Part shown: one piece after another, positions 1 through 8,712 of the stretch | Layout of the letters: each line of letters starts with the position of its first letter | Numbering within the stretch: position 1 is the first letter of the stretch | From: Gracilaria vermiculophylla | Lineage: Eukaryota > Rhodophyta > Florideophyceae > Gracilariales > Gracilariaceae | Assembly (NCBI GenBank): GCA_019155205.2 | Contig: JAHNZQ020000308.1 | Coordinates: forward strand, 1,971,927-2,035,926 | Length of the DNA stretch: 64,000 bases | Reading direction: 5' to 3' | The notes under the pieces: model-generated | The model's database searches: none | The model's input: the letters and a program-made list of their open reading frames with translations, nothing else | What the model was told of the DNA's origin: nothing | Translations under genes and position numbers: made by a program

Positions 1-74
1 TTCTTTCGCCCACCCTTCCCCCCCTTACACTCACATGTCGTTTCTTTTGTTACTCTTTTCATATACAATGGCAG

Positions 75-191
75 GGCAAGTCATTGATCGAGCTCGAGAA
101 AGCCGACTGGCCCCGCAAAGTAAATGGGTACGCGCTTTGCGCTTTATCTTCAAGATCTTCAGAGTATGGTAATTTATTAACAACTCTTTAG
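75..191 (+). CDS. Possible terminal exon of a gene beginning off the left edge (partial)
   Basis: A pyrimidine-rich stretch over about positions 35-65 is followed by an AG at 73-74, which looks like a 3' splice site. Reading from 75 gives 38 codons that begin GKSLIELEKADW and end at a TAG at 189-191, just before a strongly AT-rich spacer. The peptide is not recognised. A competing reading is a 34-residue frame starting at ATG 68 in another phase. Because the upstream part lies outside the window, this remains a weak inference. Confidence 0.2.
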   Translation, partial: GKSLIELEKADWPRKVNGYALCALSSRSSEYGNLLTTL

Positions 192-1804
192 TATTGAAAC
201 TAAATATTAAACAGAAAACTAAAAATGTAGAGTTTTCATGATACGGGTTTTCTCGGTATTATTTTAAATTCTTTTATAAATGCGATTTAGGTATCTGTTA
301 AAAGAATAGAAATATTTCATTATTCTTTTGTAGTCAATCATATTCTTACGTAAGATATGTCGGTGTTGCTGCTTACAAAAACATCGTTTTCCTTGGAAAT
401 AAAAGAAAATTGTAAATCAAAAAACATCATTGTTAAGATCACGTATTGGAAGATTTTGTTTCACTTCTTGAAAACATGTAAAAGAATATAAAATTGTTTC
501 AGTAAGACTTATTTTCTCATTCAAAATATTCAAGGTTTTGCTTGGAATCTTTACAGGTTTTTTTAAATTAGCAATGTTTCTAGTTTTTTACACTAACGTC
601 AAGCTTTGAAAATTACAAGTACATCCCAATTGGTGGGAAAATTATAAAGTTATTATTTTTGTAATGTTAATGATAGCATGAATTCTTAGAATAGGTATTT
701 GGAGGGAAAAATTGTTAAATAGACTGTACATATTTTTAATTTCGATAACATATGTAATTGAAAGATATTTTATTACAATTGTTTATGATATCTGATTAGA
801 AAGTGTTTGATTTTATTTGGGTTGAGAATAATTCGTTTTCTATTACATATATTCTAAAATAAAATTGAAGATTGATAATTATTTGTGTTTGCTAGAAATT
901 GTTTTATTGGTTTTCTGAAATTAGATCAAGTTATCATGTTTTCTTTTGTTTTTTAAGAACCATTTTCATTGACCTTTTTTACTTTGAGAAGTTTTTGAAT
1001 TTTGAAGTTTAGATGTGCTGATAGATTTTTGAATTCATCAGTTGCTAAGTTTAGAATTTATTTTGGCTGTGGTTTAGGAAAATATTAGTTGGCGGAATAG
1101 AAAAAAATGTTGTGGGGCCAAAGCGCAGGAGCTGATCAGAACAGCTGGTCCAAGAGCTTGAATTAAGTGCATTCCAGTGCAGAGTGGCCAAATTAAGGCA
1201 AGGTCTACAGCGGTGCTTTACAGTACCCCTCATGAGAGGTCGATCAGCAGCGATGACTGCCAGGTTCAAGAAGTAGCGAAATTGGCCGATAACTTGAAGA
1301 TCGCAAGCTTGGCCGACTTCGTCAAAATGTGCTTGTTTGGAACGGTCCAGAGCTTCAAGCTCGGAAGAGAAACTCGATTTTTTTGAGTTCATCACATGAA
1401 TCCTTTTCCATTCGAGTCCTGTTAACGTATACATGGCTTAAAAACAGGTTTACGGCGACCAAAATATTTGAATGAAGGGTATATCAGGAAAAAAAGAAAG
1501 GCTTGCAAAGCTAGAATCATCTGAATTCTTACGTTAAGCGTATGCTACTGTCGTACGTATCGCTCGTCCAAGGCACTCCTCATATATACCTCGGGCGGCA
1601 TTCATCGACAGAGACCCTCTTACTTCTCCTGACCGATTTAAATAAAAAAACAGCAATGAACGTATAGCGGATCCGACGTCGAAGGATGCGAGTCCGTGTT
1701 GATCTTTGCACTTGTACTGTCGTCAGTGCTCATTATATTTGGCAGGTAGACGTCTTCGACATGAAGAACATAGGGGATCTTTACTCGCATACGTCCCAAT
1801 GCTA
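192..1804. other. AT-rich spacer with no convincing gene
   Basis: Positions 192-1050 are very AT-rich and hold no open frame of note. Positions 1080-1434 are closer to genic composition and carry a minus-strand frame of 127 codons starting at ATG 1434 (MYTLTGLEWK...). It has no recognisable domain or promoter and may be a decayed element. The rest, 1435-1804, is the 3' flank of the minus-strand flippase gene. No tRNA-like structure was seen. Confidence 0.5.
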
Positions 1805-4800
1805 TCATTGCCGTGTTCTAGTTCGACCATTTCTGGCTTCGTATTGTTGAAGTTGAGTTACGAGACTGCCTTTTCGTCGCATTCTAAGCAGAATAACAAT
1901 GAAGTCAGGTAGGAAGGCAGTCACAAACACTACTGGCCATAATAAATGAAACAACCCACTGGACATTAGTTTTGACAAAACGCCCTCCAATTCTATTTCG
2001 TGAAAAACTGCGACAAATGCAGGAATCAGAGCCCATAAACCAGCGAAGGAGAGCAATATACCGGCTAGCACAATGCCAGTCCAGAGATGGCTGCTTAACA
2101 GGAATTTAAACAGAGCAATGCAGACCGCCATTATCGATATGGCGAGCCCTGTTAAGAAGAATCCCCCGTCGTGCCCATTGGAGAATACAGTTTGAGTGGC
2201 TTGGCCAAAGAAAAAGTAAGTCATGAAGAAGAGAACCATCGCGTGCCAGACGCTATATGCCGCCGTAAATTCGATCACAGACTTGAAGTTGAATAATCTG
2301 TTGTTTCCATTTGAACTATAAACTGTTGGAAACCGAAATACCGTGCTCTCTTCCAAATCGCGCTCGAAAATACCGTACAAAAACGGAGGAGCCAATGTTA
2401 AGACACTGTTCCACATCGTCACGATCCATTGGTTATGAATGGTGGTTCCCGACGAGAAACAGAAAAACTGAAAGAAGAACTGCGTTGCAGAGAAGAAAAT
2501 GTTCTTGTAGAAAGACAAATTAATAACCCCAGCTGTTCTGATGTACGAGAAGCGTCCATGAATAGCCAGCAGTCTTCCCAGATGCTTAAATTCACCCATG
2601 GAGTAGTCAGCAGCTCGTGCGGCTTGCATTCCTTCCTTCCCTTTTATGCCGACCCCGACTTGAGCTTCTTGAATCATGGACACATCATTCCCACCATCAC
2701 CTATTGCCAGAGTGACGCAGTTCTCATGTCTTTGTACAAGTTGCACTGTTTGTGCTTTCTGGAGTGGTGTTACACGCGCGCAGATGACCGACTTACAGAC
2801 ACTTGCCACTTGCAAGAATCGCCGTTCCATTTCGTCGTTATCGATGAAGCTCAGGCTTGCACCGTCCACAATCAGAGCAAATGGCCGTTCCGGCATTAAC
2901 TCATGAGCTCGTAAAGTGATGGAGTCCCTAATATGACTAATACGCCCATGCGGCTCGGTAAATGTTTCAATTGTTTCACTGGACAAACTTCGCCGATGTC
3001 GGTGTCTGGGAGGGATTTTGGAGGCGGGGTCGGGGTAAATTTCATCTAGAATATCCGCCAGGATAGACAAAAGCTCAGACTGCGAACTTGCATGAACACG
3101 GAAGACACGCATTTCGTTGCTGAGCAAATGGGACGAATACCCAATGTTCTCGGCTGTTTCCGATTTATCACCAGTTAATACCCACACGCGGATTCCGGCT
3201 TCGCGTAAGAACTGAATTGTTTCCGGGACTTTATCTTGCAACTTGTCTTCCACAGCGGTCAGGCCGTATAAGTCTAACCGTTTCTCAATTAGCGAGGCTG
3301 CCTGCTCTTTCTTGGCGCGTCGATTTGCCATGGCATTACTGGCTTCAGCAAACTTGGGGGCCCATTGGTCGTACTCCTCTTGGGGAATGATGCGCCCTGC
3401 GTACACCAACGTACGCAAGCCATCCATTGAAAAGTGTTCAGTCGCCGAGAGAAGATCTTTAACGTTGGACTCGGCTCTCAGCAACCGGATCATCGCCGAG
3501 TCCGCTCCTTTTGAAAACATACGAATGGCACCATCGGGACATCGAAGTATTGTACTCATTCTTTTGCGTTCAGAAGAGAACTCAAGCTCGGCAAGCAGTT
3601 TGTAGCTGAGGGGGGTGGAGGATGCGAACTCCTGGACTACAAACTCATCGAGGGTTCTGTTCATCAAAACTACTCCAGCATCGGCAGCAGCCTCAACCAG
3701 GGCAACCTCATCCGGGCTCTCCCCAAAATACTTGCGGCGCGTCTGGTCAGAGCTTGTACTTTTCTTCGGAACCACGTCGTGCGACAGTGCCATGGCCCGC
3801 ACCAGCTCATGGACGCCACTCGCGTTGCGTTCAACAGCGCGTTGCAAGACTTTGGGGTTTGTGCGGAGGTCGTAGGACGTGTGGTTGGCGTGGCACGCAA
3901 CGAAGCGCATGACATTTTCAGTAAGGGTGCCCGTTTTGTCGCTGAATATGTGCTGAACGTAGCCCAGCGTCTCGTTCAAGTTGTTTGCCTTCGCCTCGAC
4001 GGCGAGCTTGCCAGTTTTCATTTTCGGATCATAAGAAATAAACAGGCCCTGGATTAATCGAACAAACTCCAGGGTGACGAAAAGCGAAACTGGAACAAAG
4101 GTATGATACAGGATTACATACGTGCCGATGGAACGGAGAGAAACAGTGGTGCCGGAGAGAAGACGGTTTTCGGCCATGTACCACTGGCCGAGACCGTAGC
4201 GCCTCTGCAAAACGCCGGCCAGTATGGAAGTGACGAGAGTTATGACGACGAGCATGGTGAACAGTCCGACAACAACGCGGTTCATCATGCGTTCTATGCC
4301 ACCCAGCTTGCTTGGGGGGTCTCTCATGTTGAGGGCAACCTTGGTGTCTTGGCCGTTGTACACGACCAGCCCATAGATGAAATCGGTGTTTTTCAGGATA
4401 GAGCCGCGCAGCAGCATGTTGGAAATATCGAGCGGACACGGGTGCGATTGTGCGCAGACGACCGAGCCCTGAACGCTGTACAACTCGGGCGTGGGCGGTG
4501 CGGTGACAACGGTGACAGGCAGGGTTTGCAGTTGCTCCACAGAAGTGAGGTGCGAATGCAAGTTAGTTGGGACGAGGCGGCGTTTGAGGTTGGACTCGCC
4601 GTCAAGATTAGCAGTGGAGACGTAGCACACACCGGTCGGGTCTGAGGAGTTGAGCAAGATGAGGTCTGCCGGAAACGCAGAGCCCTCCGTGACAAGCACG
4701 ACGTCGCCCACGTACAGGTGCTGCGACTGCACGGAGACCAGGTGGTGCGTGGGGATGGAAGGGAAGTTGCGCAGCAGTTGATGGACGTCGACGCCATGGG

Positions 4801-5194
4801 CGTCGGTGGGGAGTTTTGGGTGCGACGACGAGGAACGGCGCTGAACGAGTACAGGGGCGCGGTTGACAGCGTTGTCGGCACTCTTGCGACGCAGATCCTC
4901 GTACACGTCGCGCGCAAGCCCGAAGCCAATGACGACAAGCAGGGGCAGCGTGGTGGTGACTGGGGACGTCGGGGAAATGCCGGGAATGAAGGAAACGACT
5001 GCAACGATGAGAAAGTAGAAGTTGGACAGACGGCGAAACTGCTCAAAGACGGCTTTGGGGAGCATGTTTAGCCAGGTGTACTTGGCGGTGGTGACGGCGT
5101 TGTCTCCAAACTCGGGGCTGCAAGCGCGCAGCTGCACGGTGCGCGTGGGACGGCGCTCGGAGGCAGCGCGCGGCGCCAGGAAGGGAAGGGGCAT
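1805..5194 (-). CDS. P4-type ATPase, phospholipid flippase
   Basis: This protein (1129 residues from the ATG at 5194) should move aminophospholipids from the outer to the inner leaflet of Golgi, endosome or plasma membranes, using ATP. P4-ATPase landmarks appear in order: DGES (198-201) in the actuator domain, the phosphorylated Asp in DKTGTLTEN (D419), FGESPDEVAL in the nucleotide domain, TGDKSETAENIGY, and GDGGNDVSMIQ (832-837). The last is usually GDGAND, a minor variation. Hydrophobic segments fit ten membrane spans. The family normally pairs with a CDC50 beta subunit, which is not in this window. The frame stays open upstream (ATGs at 5578, 5587 and 5614) but encodes only Arg/Ala/Pro low complexity. 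ATG 5194 lies just before the conserved N terminus and is preferred. The gene diverges from the Lhcr gene. Confidence 0.93.
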   Translation of the reverse strand: MPLPFLAPRAASERRPTRTVQLRACSPEFGDNAVTTAKYTWLNMLPKAVFEQFRRLSNFYFLIVAVVSFIPGISPTSPVTTTLPLLVVIGFGLARDVYEDLRRKSADNAVNRAPVLVQRRSSSSHPKLPTDAHGVDVHQLLRNFPSIPTHHLVSVQSQHLYVGDVVLVTEGSAFPADLILLNSSDPTGVCYVSTANLDGESNLKRRLVPTNLHSHLTSVEQLQTLPVTVVTAPPTPELYSVQGSVVCAQSHPCPLDISNMLLRGSILKNTDFIYGLVVYNGQDTKVALNMRDPPSKLGGIERMMNRVVVGLFTMLVVITLVTSILAGVLQRRYGLGQWYMAENRLLSGTTVSLRSIGTYVILYHTFVPVSLFVTLEFVRLIQGLFISYDPKMKTGKLAVEAKANNLNETLGYVQHIFSDKTGTLTENVMRFVACHANHTSYDLRTNPKVLQRAVERNASGVHELVRAMALSHDVVPKKSTSSDQTRRKYFGESPDEVALVEAAADAGVVLMNRTLDEFVVQEFASSTPLSYKLLAELEFSSERKRMSTILRCPDGAIRMFSKGADSAMIRLLRAESNVKDLLSATEHFSMDGLRTLVYAGRIIPQEEYDQWAPKFAEASNAMANRRAKKEQAASLIEKRLDLYGLTAVEDKLQDKVPETIQFLREAGIRVWVLTGDKSETAENIGYSSHLLSNEMRVFRVHASSQSELLSILADILDEIYPDPASKIPPRHRHRRSLSSETIETFTEPHGRISHIRDSITLRAHELMPERPFALIVDGASLSFIDNDEMERRFLQVASVCKSVICARVTPLQKAQTVQLVQRHENCVTLAIGDGGNDVSMIQEAQVGVGIKGKEGMQAARAADYSMGEFKHLGRLLAIHGRFSYIRTAGVINLSFYKNIFFSATQFFFQFFCFSSGTTIHNQWIVTMWNSVLTLAPPFLYGIFERDLEESTVFRFPTVYSSNGNNRLFNFKSVIEFTAAYSVWHAMVLFFMTYFFFGQATQTVFSNGHDGGFFLTGLAISIMAVCIALFKFLLSSHLWTGIVLAGILLSFAGLWALIPAFVAVFHEIELEGVLSKLMSSGLFHLLWPVVFVTAFLPDFIVILLRMRRKGSLVTQLQQYEARNGRTRTRQ

Positions 5195-5996
5195 TTCGAC
5201 GGGGGAGTTGGTGCCACCACGTGGGGGTGGGGGTGCTGTTTGGGGGCGGGCGCGGAAGGACGCGACGGGAGGCAGCGGAGCGGCGTGGAACGGCGGCGAG
5301 GTGAGCGGGCGGCGGCGGCGGCGGCGCTGGACGTGGACTTGAGGCGGGGGTAAACGCGGGGAGGGCGGGCCGGCGGGCCGACGCGGCGCATGGAGGGGGG
5401 GGAGCGGAGCGGGGGGCGTGTGCGGCGAAGAATGGGCGACGCAGGGCGGGAGGCGGCTCGCGGATGGCGTGGCGCGGGGGCGCTCGGCGGGCAGCGCGTT
5501 GGCGTGAAGGCGGCGGGCGCGCCCGTCGGCAGCAGCGGCAGCGCGCGCGCGCGCGTGCAGGCGTGGCGCACGACGCATTGCGCGCATCGTCTTTTTGGTT
5601 TCGACGCTGCGCATTGTAGTGCAAGAGCTCGCCAACACTCTGGGCGCTGTGGCGCGTGGGCACGTACAGTACGTGGCAGGCTTTTCAACATAAAACTAAA
5701 ATGTTTGGGAAAAAGCAAACTGCAAACTAAACGGCGGCGCCGTTTCGGGGGCCGATTTTTGGGCGATTTTTGGGCGAAGCGACGCGCGCCGTGGTGGCGA
5801 TTTTGTGCGCAAGGCGCGAGCTCGCGCGCCGCCGCGTAAACCCTCCCACCGCTTGCGCCGGCGGGGGCTCCGCGCGCGCGCCCCCCTCCCCCCACCCTCG
5901 CCCACAAAAGGCGGCGTGCGCGCGCGCTGCTGCCGTCGTTGCGGAGCTGGCCACCGCTCTATCCCGCTCCTGAGCCGTCGTAGGTAGCGAATCAGC
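5195..5996. promoter_or_regulatory. Divergent GC-rich promoter between flippase and Lhcr genes
   Basis: About 800 bases separate the two start codons. The part next to the flippase is very GC-rich. It holds several short G-runs on the + strand (for example near 5222-5246 and 5394-5400), which are C-runs in the flippase sense strand. An inverted ACGT element lies at 5661-5675. No clear TATA box was found in front of the Lhcr ATG. The only AT-rich patch, around 5690-5705, lies roughly 300 bases from it. Confidence 0.5.
5661..5675. promoter_or_regulatory. Inverted repeat of two ACGT cores (CACGTAC-A-GTACGTG)
   Basis: A perfect 7-1-7 inverted repeat with two ACGT cores; the right arm continues into GTACGTGGC, similar to plant G-box halves bound by bZIP factors. 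It lies 322 bases before the Lhcr ATG and 467 bases before the flippase ATG. The structure is visible directly. A role in light control is only an inference. Confidence 0.4.
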
Positions 5997-6638
5997 ATGT
6001 TGGGCTTCATCAATCACGCTTTGCCGCTGACGGGCGCGCGCGGCGCGCGCGCCGTTTCGACGCGCTCGGCAGCGGGGCGCGGCCCGCGCATGGAGGCGCG
6101 CAAGATGTCCAAGTCGGTGCCGTTCCTGCTCAAGCCCAGCAGGCTGGACGGGCTGCCCGCGTCGTTCGAGTTCGACCCGCTGCTCATCTCGGACTACATC
6201 AACGTGCGCTTCCTGCAGGCGGCCGAGATCAAGCACGGGCGCATCTGCATGCTGGCGGCGGTGGGGCTGATTGTGCCCGAGTTTTTCACGTTCCCCAGCG
6301 CGTACTTCCCCAAGATGCTGCCGGTGGAGGCGCACAACTACTTCATCGGGACGGGGGGCATGAGCCAGATCCTGCTGTTCATCGCGGCGTTCGAGGCGCT
6401 GAGCTGCTACGCGCTCAAGCAGACGGTGGAGGGCAAGCACGAGCCGGGCTACTTTGGGTTCGACCCGCTGGGGCTGGGCAAGGACCCGGTCAAGTTCCGC
6501 AAGTACCAGGCCAACGAGATCATGAACGGGCGGCTGGCCATGATCGGCGTGGGCGGCATGATCCACCAGATGTGGGTGAGCCACATGGGCATTGTGGAGC
6601 AGCTGACGCACTTTGCGCCGCCGGCCGGCGCGCTGTAG
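5997..6638 (+). CDS. Red-lineage light-harvesting chlorophyll protein (Lhcr type)
   Basis: A 213-residue antenna protein expected in the thylakoid membrane, binding chlorophyll a and carotenoids around photosystem I. Two generic LHC motifs are clear: EIKHGR (77-82) in helix 1 and EIMNGR followed by LAMIG (174-184) in helix 3. A more hydrophobic middle helix (about 124-142) separates them. GYFGFDPLGLG before helix 3 is also typical of the family. Residues 1 to about 40 are Arg/Ala/Ser-rich and fit a plastid transit peptide, so the gene is nuclear. The single exon and spacing match Lhcr proteins of red algae. The 3' flank carries an unusual tandem repeat. Confidence 0.95.
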   Translation: MLGFINHALPLTGARGARAVSTRSAAGRGPRMEARKMSKSVPFLLKPSRLDGLPASFEFDPLLISDYINVRFLQAAEIKHGRICMLAAVGLIVPEFFTFPSAYFPKMLPVEAHNYFIGTGGMSQILLFIAAFEALSCYALKQTVEGKHEPGYFGFDPLGLGKDPVKFRKYQANEIMNGRLAMIGVGGMIHQMWVSHMGIVEQLTHFAPPAGAL

Positions 6639-6652
6639 GCCGCGCTGCGCGG

Positions 6653-6838
6653 CTGCGCAGCGTGCAATCGCCGTCATGTACTGTAAACAAGCGCGCGCAT
6701 CTGCGCAGCGTGTAATGGCTGTCATGTGCTGTAAACACGCGCGCGCGCGGCTGCGCAGCGTGTAATAGGTGTCGTGTGCTGTAAACAAGCGTCGTGGGCG
6801 CAGCTGCGCAGCGTGTAATAGCTGTGGCGCTGTGTAAG
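6653..6838 (+). repeat. About 50-bp tandem repeat, four units, in the Lhcr 3' flank
   Basis: Each unit starts with CTGCGCAGCG (6653, 6701, 6751, 6804, so periods 48, 50 and 53) and continues with GTGTAAT then a TGTGCTGTAAAC-like core. TGTAAAC occurs in the first three units. The last unit is degenerate. The repeat begins 15 bases after the Lhcr stop codon, so at least part of it should lie in the 3' UTR. Confidence 0.85.
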
Positions 6839-8550
6839 GCTGCGCGCGCGCGCTGCTGGCGCCAGCCGCGCCGCGCCACGCCTCACCGCCACGAGACGCA
6901 CGACGGATGGGCGAGGCGGCGCTCTCGCGACCGCCGCGCGCCGCCGCGCTGCCGTTCCATCGCCGCGCCTCCCGCGCCGACGCACCGCGCACTACGAGTC
7001 GTCTGCGCGCCTCGCGCCTCGCGGCGCGCGGCGCGCGGCGCGCGGCGCGCGGCGCCTGCGCGGCGGCGGGCGCCAGCGTGTCCGCCGCCGCGGCCGCTGC
7101 TGCCGCTGCTGCCGCTGCCGCCGCGCGGGAAACGCGCGGCACTTTGCGCGCGCGCCCGAAGGTAAGCGACAGGCGGCGCGGCGTGTACGTGCGCGCGCCG
7201 CTGTCGGTCGCGTGAATTGACGGTGGCACAATTACACGGCGGGGCGCCTCGCGCGCGGCGCGCGAGCGAGCGCGCTCTCGCGCCCTCAGCCTCTCGCGCG
7301 CTCTCTCGCTCGCTCGCGCGCGCGCGCTGTCGCGCGCTCGCGCGCTCGCGCGCTCGCCGGCTCGCTGGCTCGCCGGCTCGCGGGCGCTTCGGCGGCGGTG
7401 GCGGCGGCGGATGCAGCAGCGCGCGAGGCGGCTCCAGGGAGCTCGCGTGACGCGCGCCGCGGACGGCGCAGATTGCGCGCCGGCGCTAAACTTAGCGGCG
7501 GCGCGCGCGGCGTGCGCGCCGTGACAGGCGCTGCTGCACGCGTAGCGCCTCCGCGCGCTGCGCGTCGCTAAAAGGCCTCTTTGCAGCTGCGCGCTGTTGT
7601 ATCTCGAGCTCGCCTCCGTCGCGGATCACTGAGCGCGCCGCGCCGCCGCCGCCGCCGCCTCCGCCGCCGCCGCCGCCGCCGCCCGCAGCGCGCGAGCACG
7701 TGCTGGCCGCTGCCCCTGTCGGCCGCCCCGCGCGCCGCGCTGTCCAGTCGCCGCGCCTGCTGCTGTGTGCCGCGCCCCTGTTACGCGCCGCTAATGCGCT
7801 GCAACCTCCACCGCAATACACCGCCGCTGCGCCCCCCGCCGCCTGCTGCTCCAGCCGTCTCGCGCGCGCTGTCGACCGCGCAAGCCGGCACGTCAGCGCG
7901 CCGCCGCCCCGCCCCGCTTTGCGCGCCGCCCAGCACGTGCTTGCTGTCGCCCACCTCCGCCCCGCCGCGCGCCGCCCGATCGCCACCCCTCCTGCCGCGC
8001 ACTGCCCGCCTCCCCACCTTCGCGCCGCGCGCCGCCCGCCCCTCGCCGCACTGCCCCGCGCCCCCAACTGCCTCACACTGCTGCACTGCGCGCGCCGCAA
8101 CGCGCGCGCGCGCCCAACCAGCGCCGCGCGCCGCAGCCGCTGTATGAGCCGCGCGCGCCGCCGCCCCCCGCCCCACTGCGCCCCCACTGCGCCCCCACTG
8201 CGCCACGCGCGCGCCGCCGCCCGCGCCGCGCGCGCGCCGCTGCCGCAACGCGCCTCCGCCGCCGCCGCGCCCCGCCGCGCCGCCGCCGCCGCCGCGCCGC
8301 GCGCGCGCCCCGCCGCACGAGCGCGCACTAAAGGCGCGCGCCCCCCCGCGCCGCTCGCTGCGCGCCGCGCCGCGGGCGGATCAGCGCCGCGCGCAGCGGC
8401 TCGCCGTTGCGCGCGCGCGTGCGCGCCCCCGTCACGCCGCGCTTCCAGCCGTTTTGGGCGCGCATTGCGCCACGCCTCGCGCGCGAGCGTCTTTTCCACC
8501 GCCTTGATGCGCGCCCCTCGCGCCCCTCGCCCCCTTCGCGCCCCCGCCGC

Positions 8551-8556
8551 TATAAA
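8551..8556 (+). promoter_or_regulatory. TATA box of the urea transporter gene
   Basis: TATAAA sits alone in GC-rich DNA, 162 bases before the ATG at 8713 and 70 bases before a 19-base C-run. Position and isolation support a core promoter, with transcription probably starting near 8580. Confidence 0.65.
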
Positions 8557-8625
8557 GAGCGCGCGCCCTGCGTCAGCGCTCGCCTCACCCTGCCCGCTTC
8601 CCGCCCGCCCGCACCGCCGCCGCCG

Positions 8626-8644
8626 CCCCCCCCCCCCCCCCCCC
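8626..8644 (+). repeat. C19 homopolymer in the urea transporter leader
   Basis: A run of 19 C, followed after a single T by more C, between the TATA box and the ATG. The same arrangement recurs in front of other genes in this window (see findings). Confidence 0.9.
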
Positions 8645-8712
8645 TCCCCTCCGAGGAGACGAGACTTGATTGTTGTCCGTTTCATTCCCCAGCTCGCGCT
8701 TGTCTGCCAGCC

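Larger units (their letters stand above)
6839..8712. other. Extreme GC-rich upstream region of the urea transporter
   Basis: About 1.9 kb of GC-rich DNA with simple repeats: a 9-bp GCGCGCGGC-type array near 7021-7056, CTCGCGCG-type arrays near 7290-7385, and (CGC)n at about 7640-7685. All six frames stay open for long stretches because stop codons are rare at this composition, and the translations are Arg/Ala/Pro low complexity. Two copies of the palindrome AGCACGTGCT lie at 7695-7704 and 7932-7941. The proximal promoter is annotated separately. Confidence 0.6.

Noticed and set aside
5195..5638. N-terminal extension of about 140 residues on the flippase
   Set aside because: Only Arg/Ala/Pro low complexity in DNA where stop codons are rare. 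Conserved flippase sequence begins right after ATG 5194.
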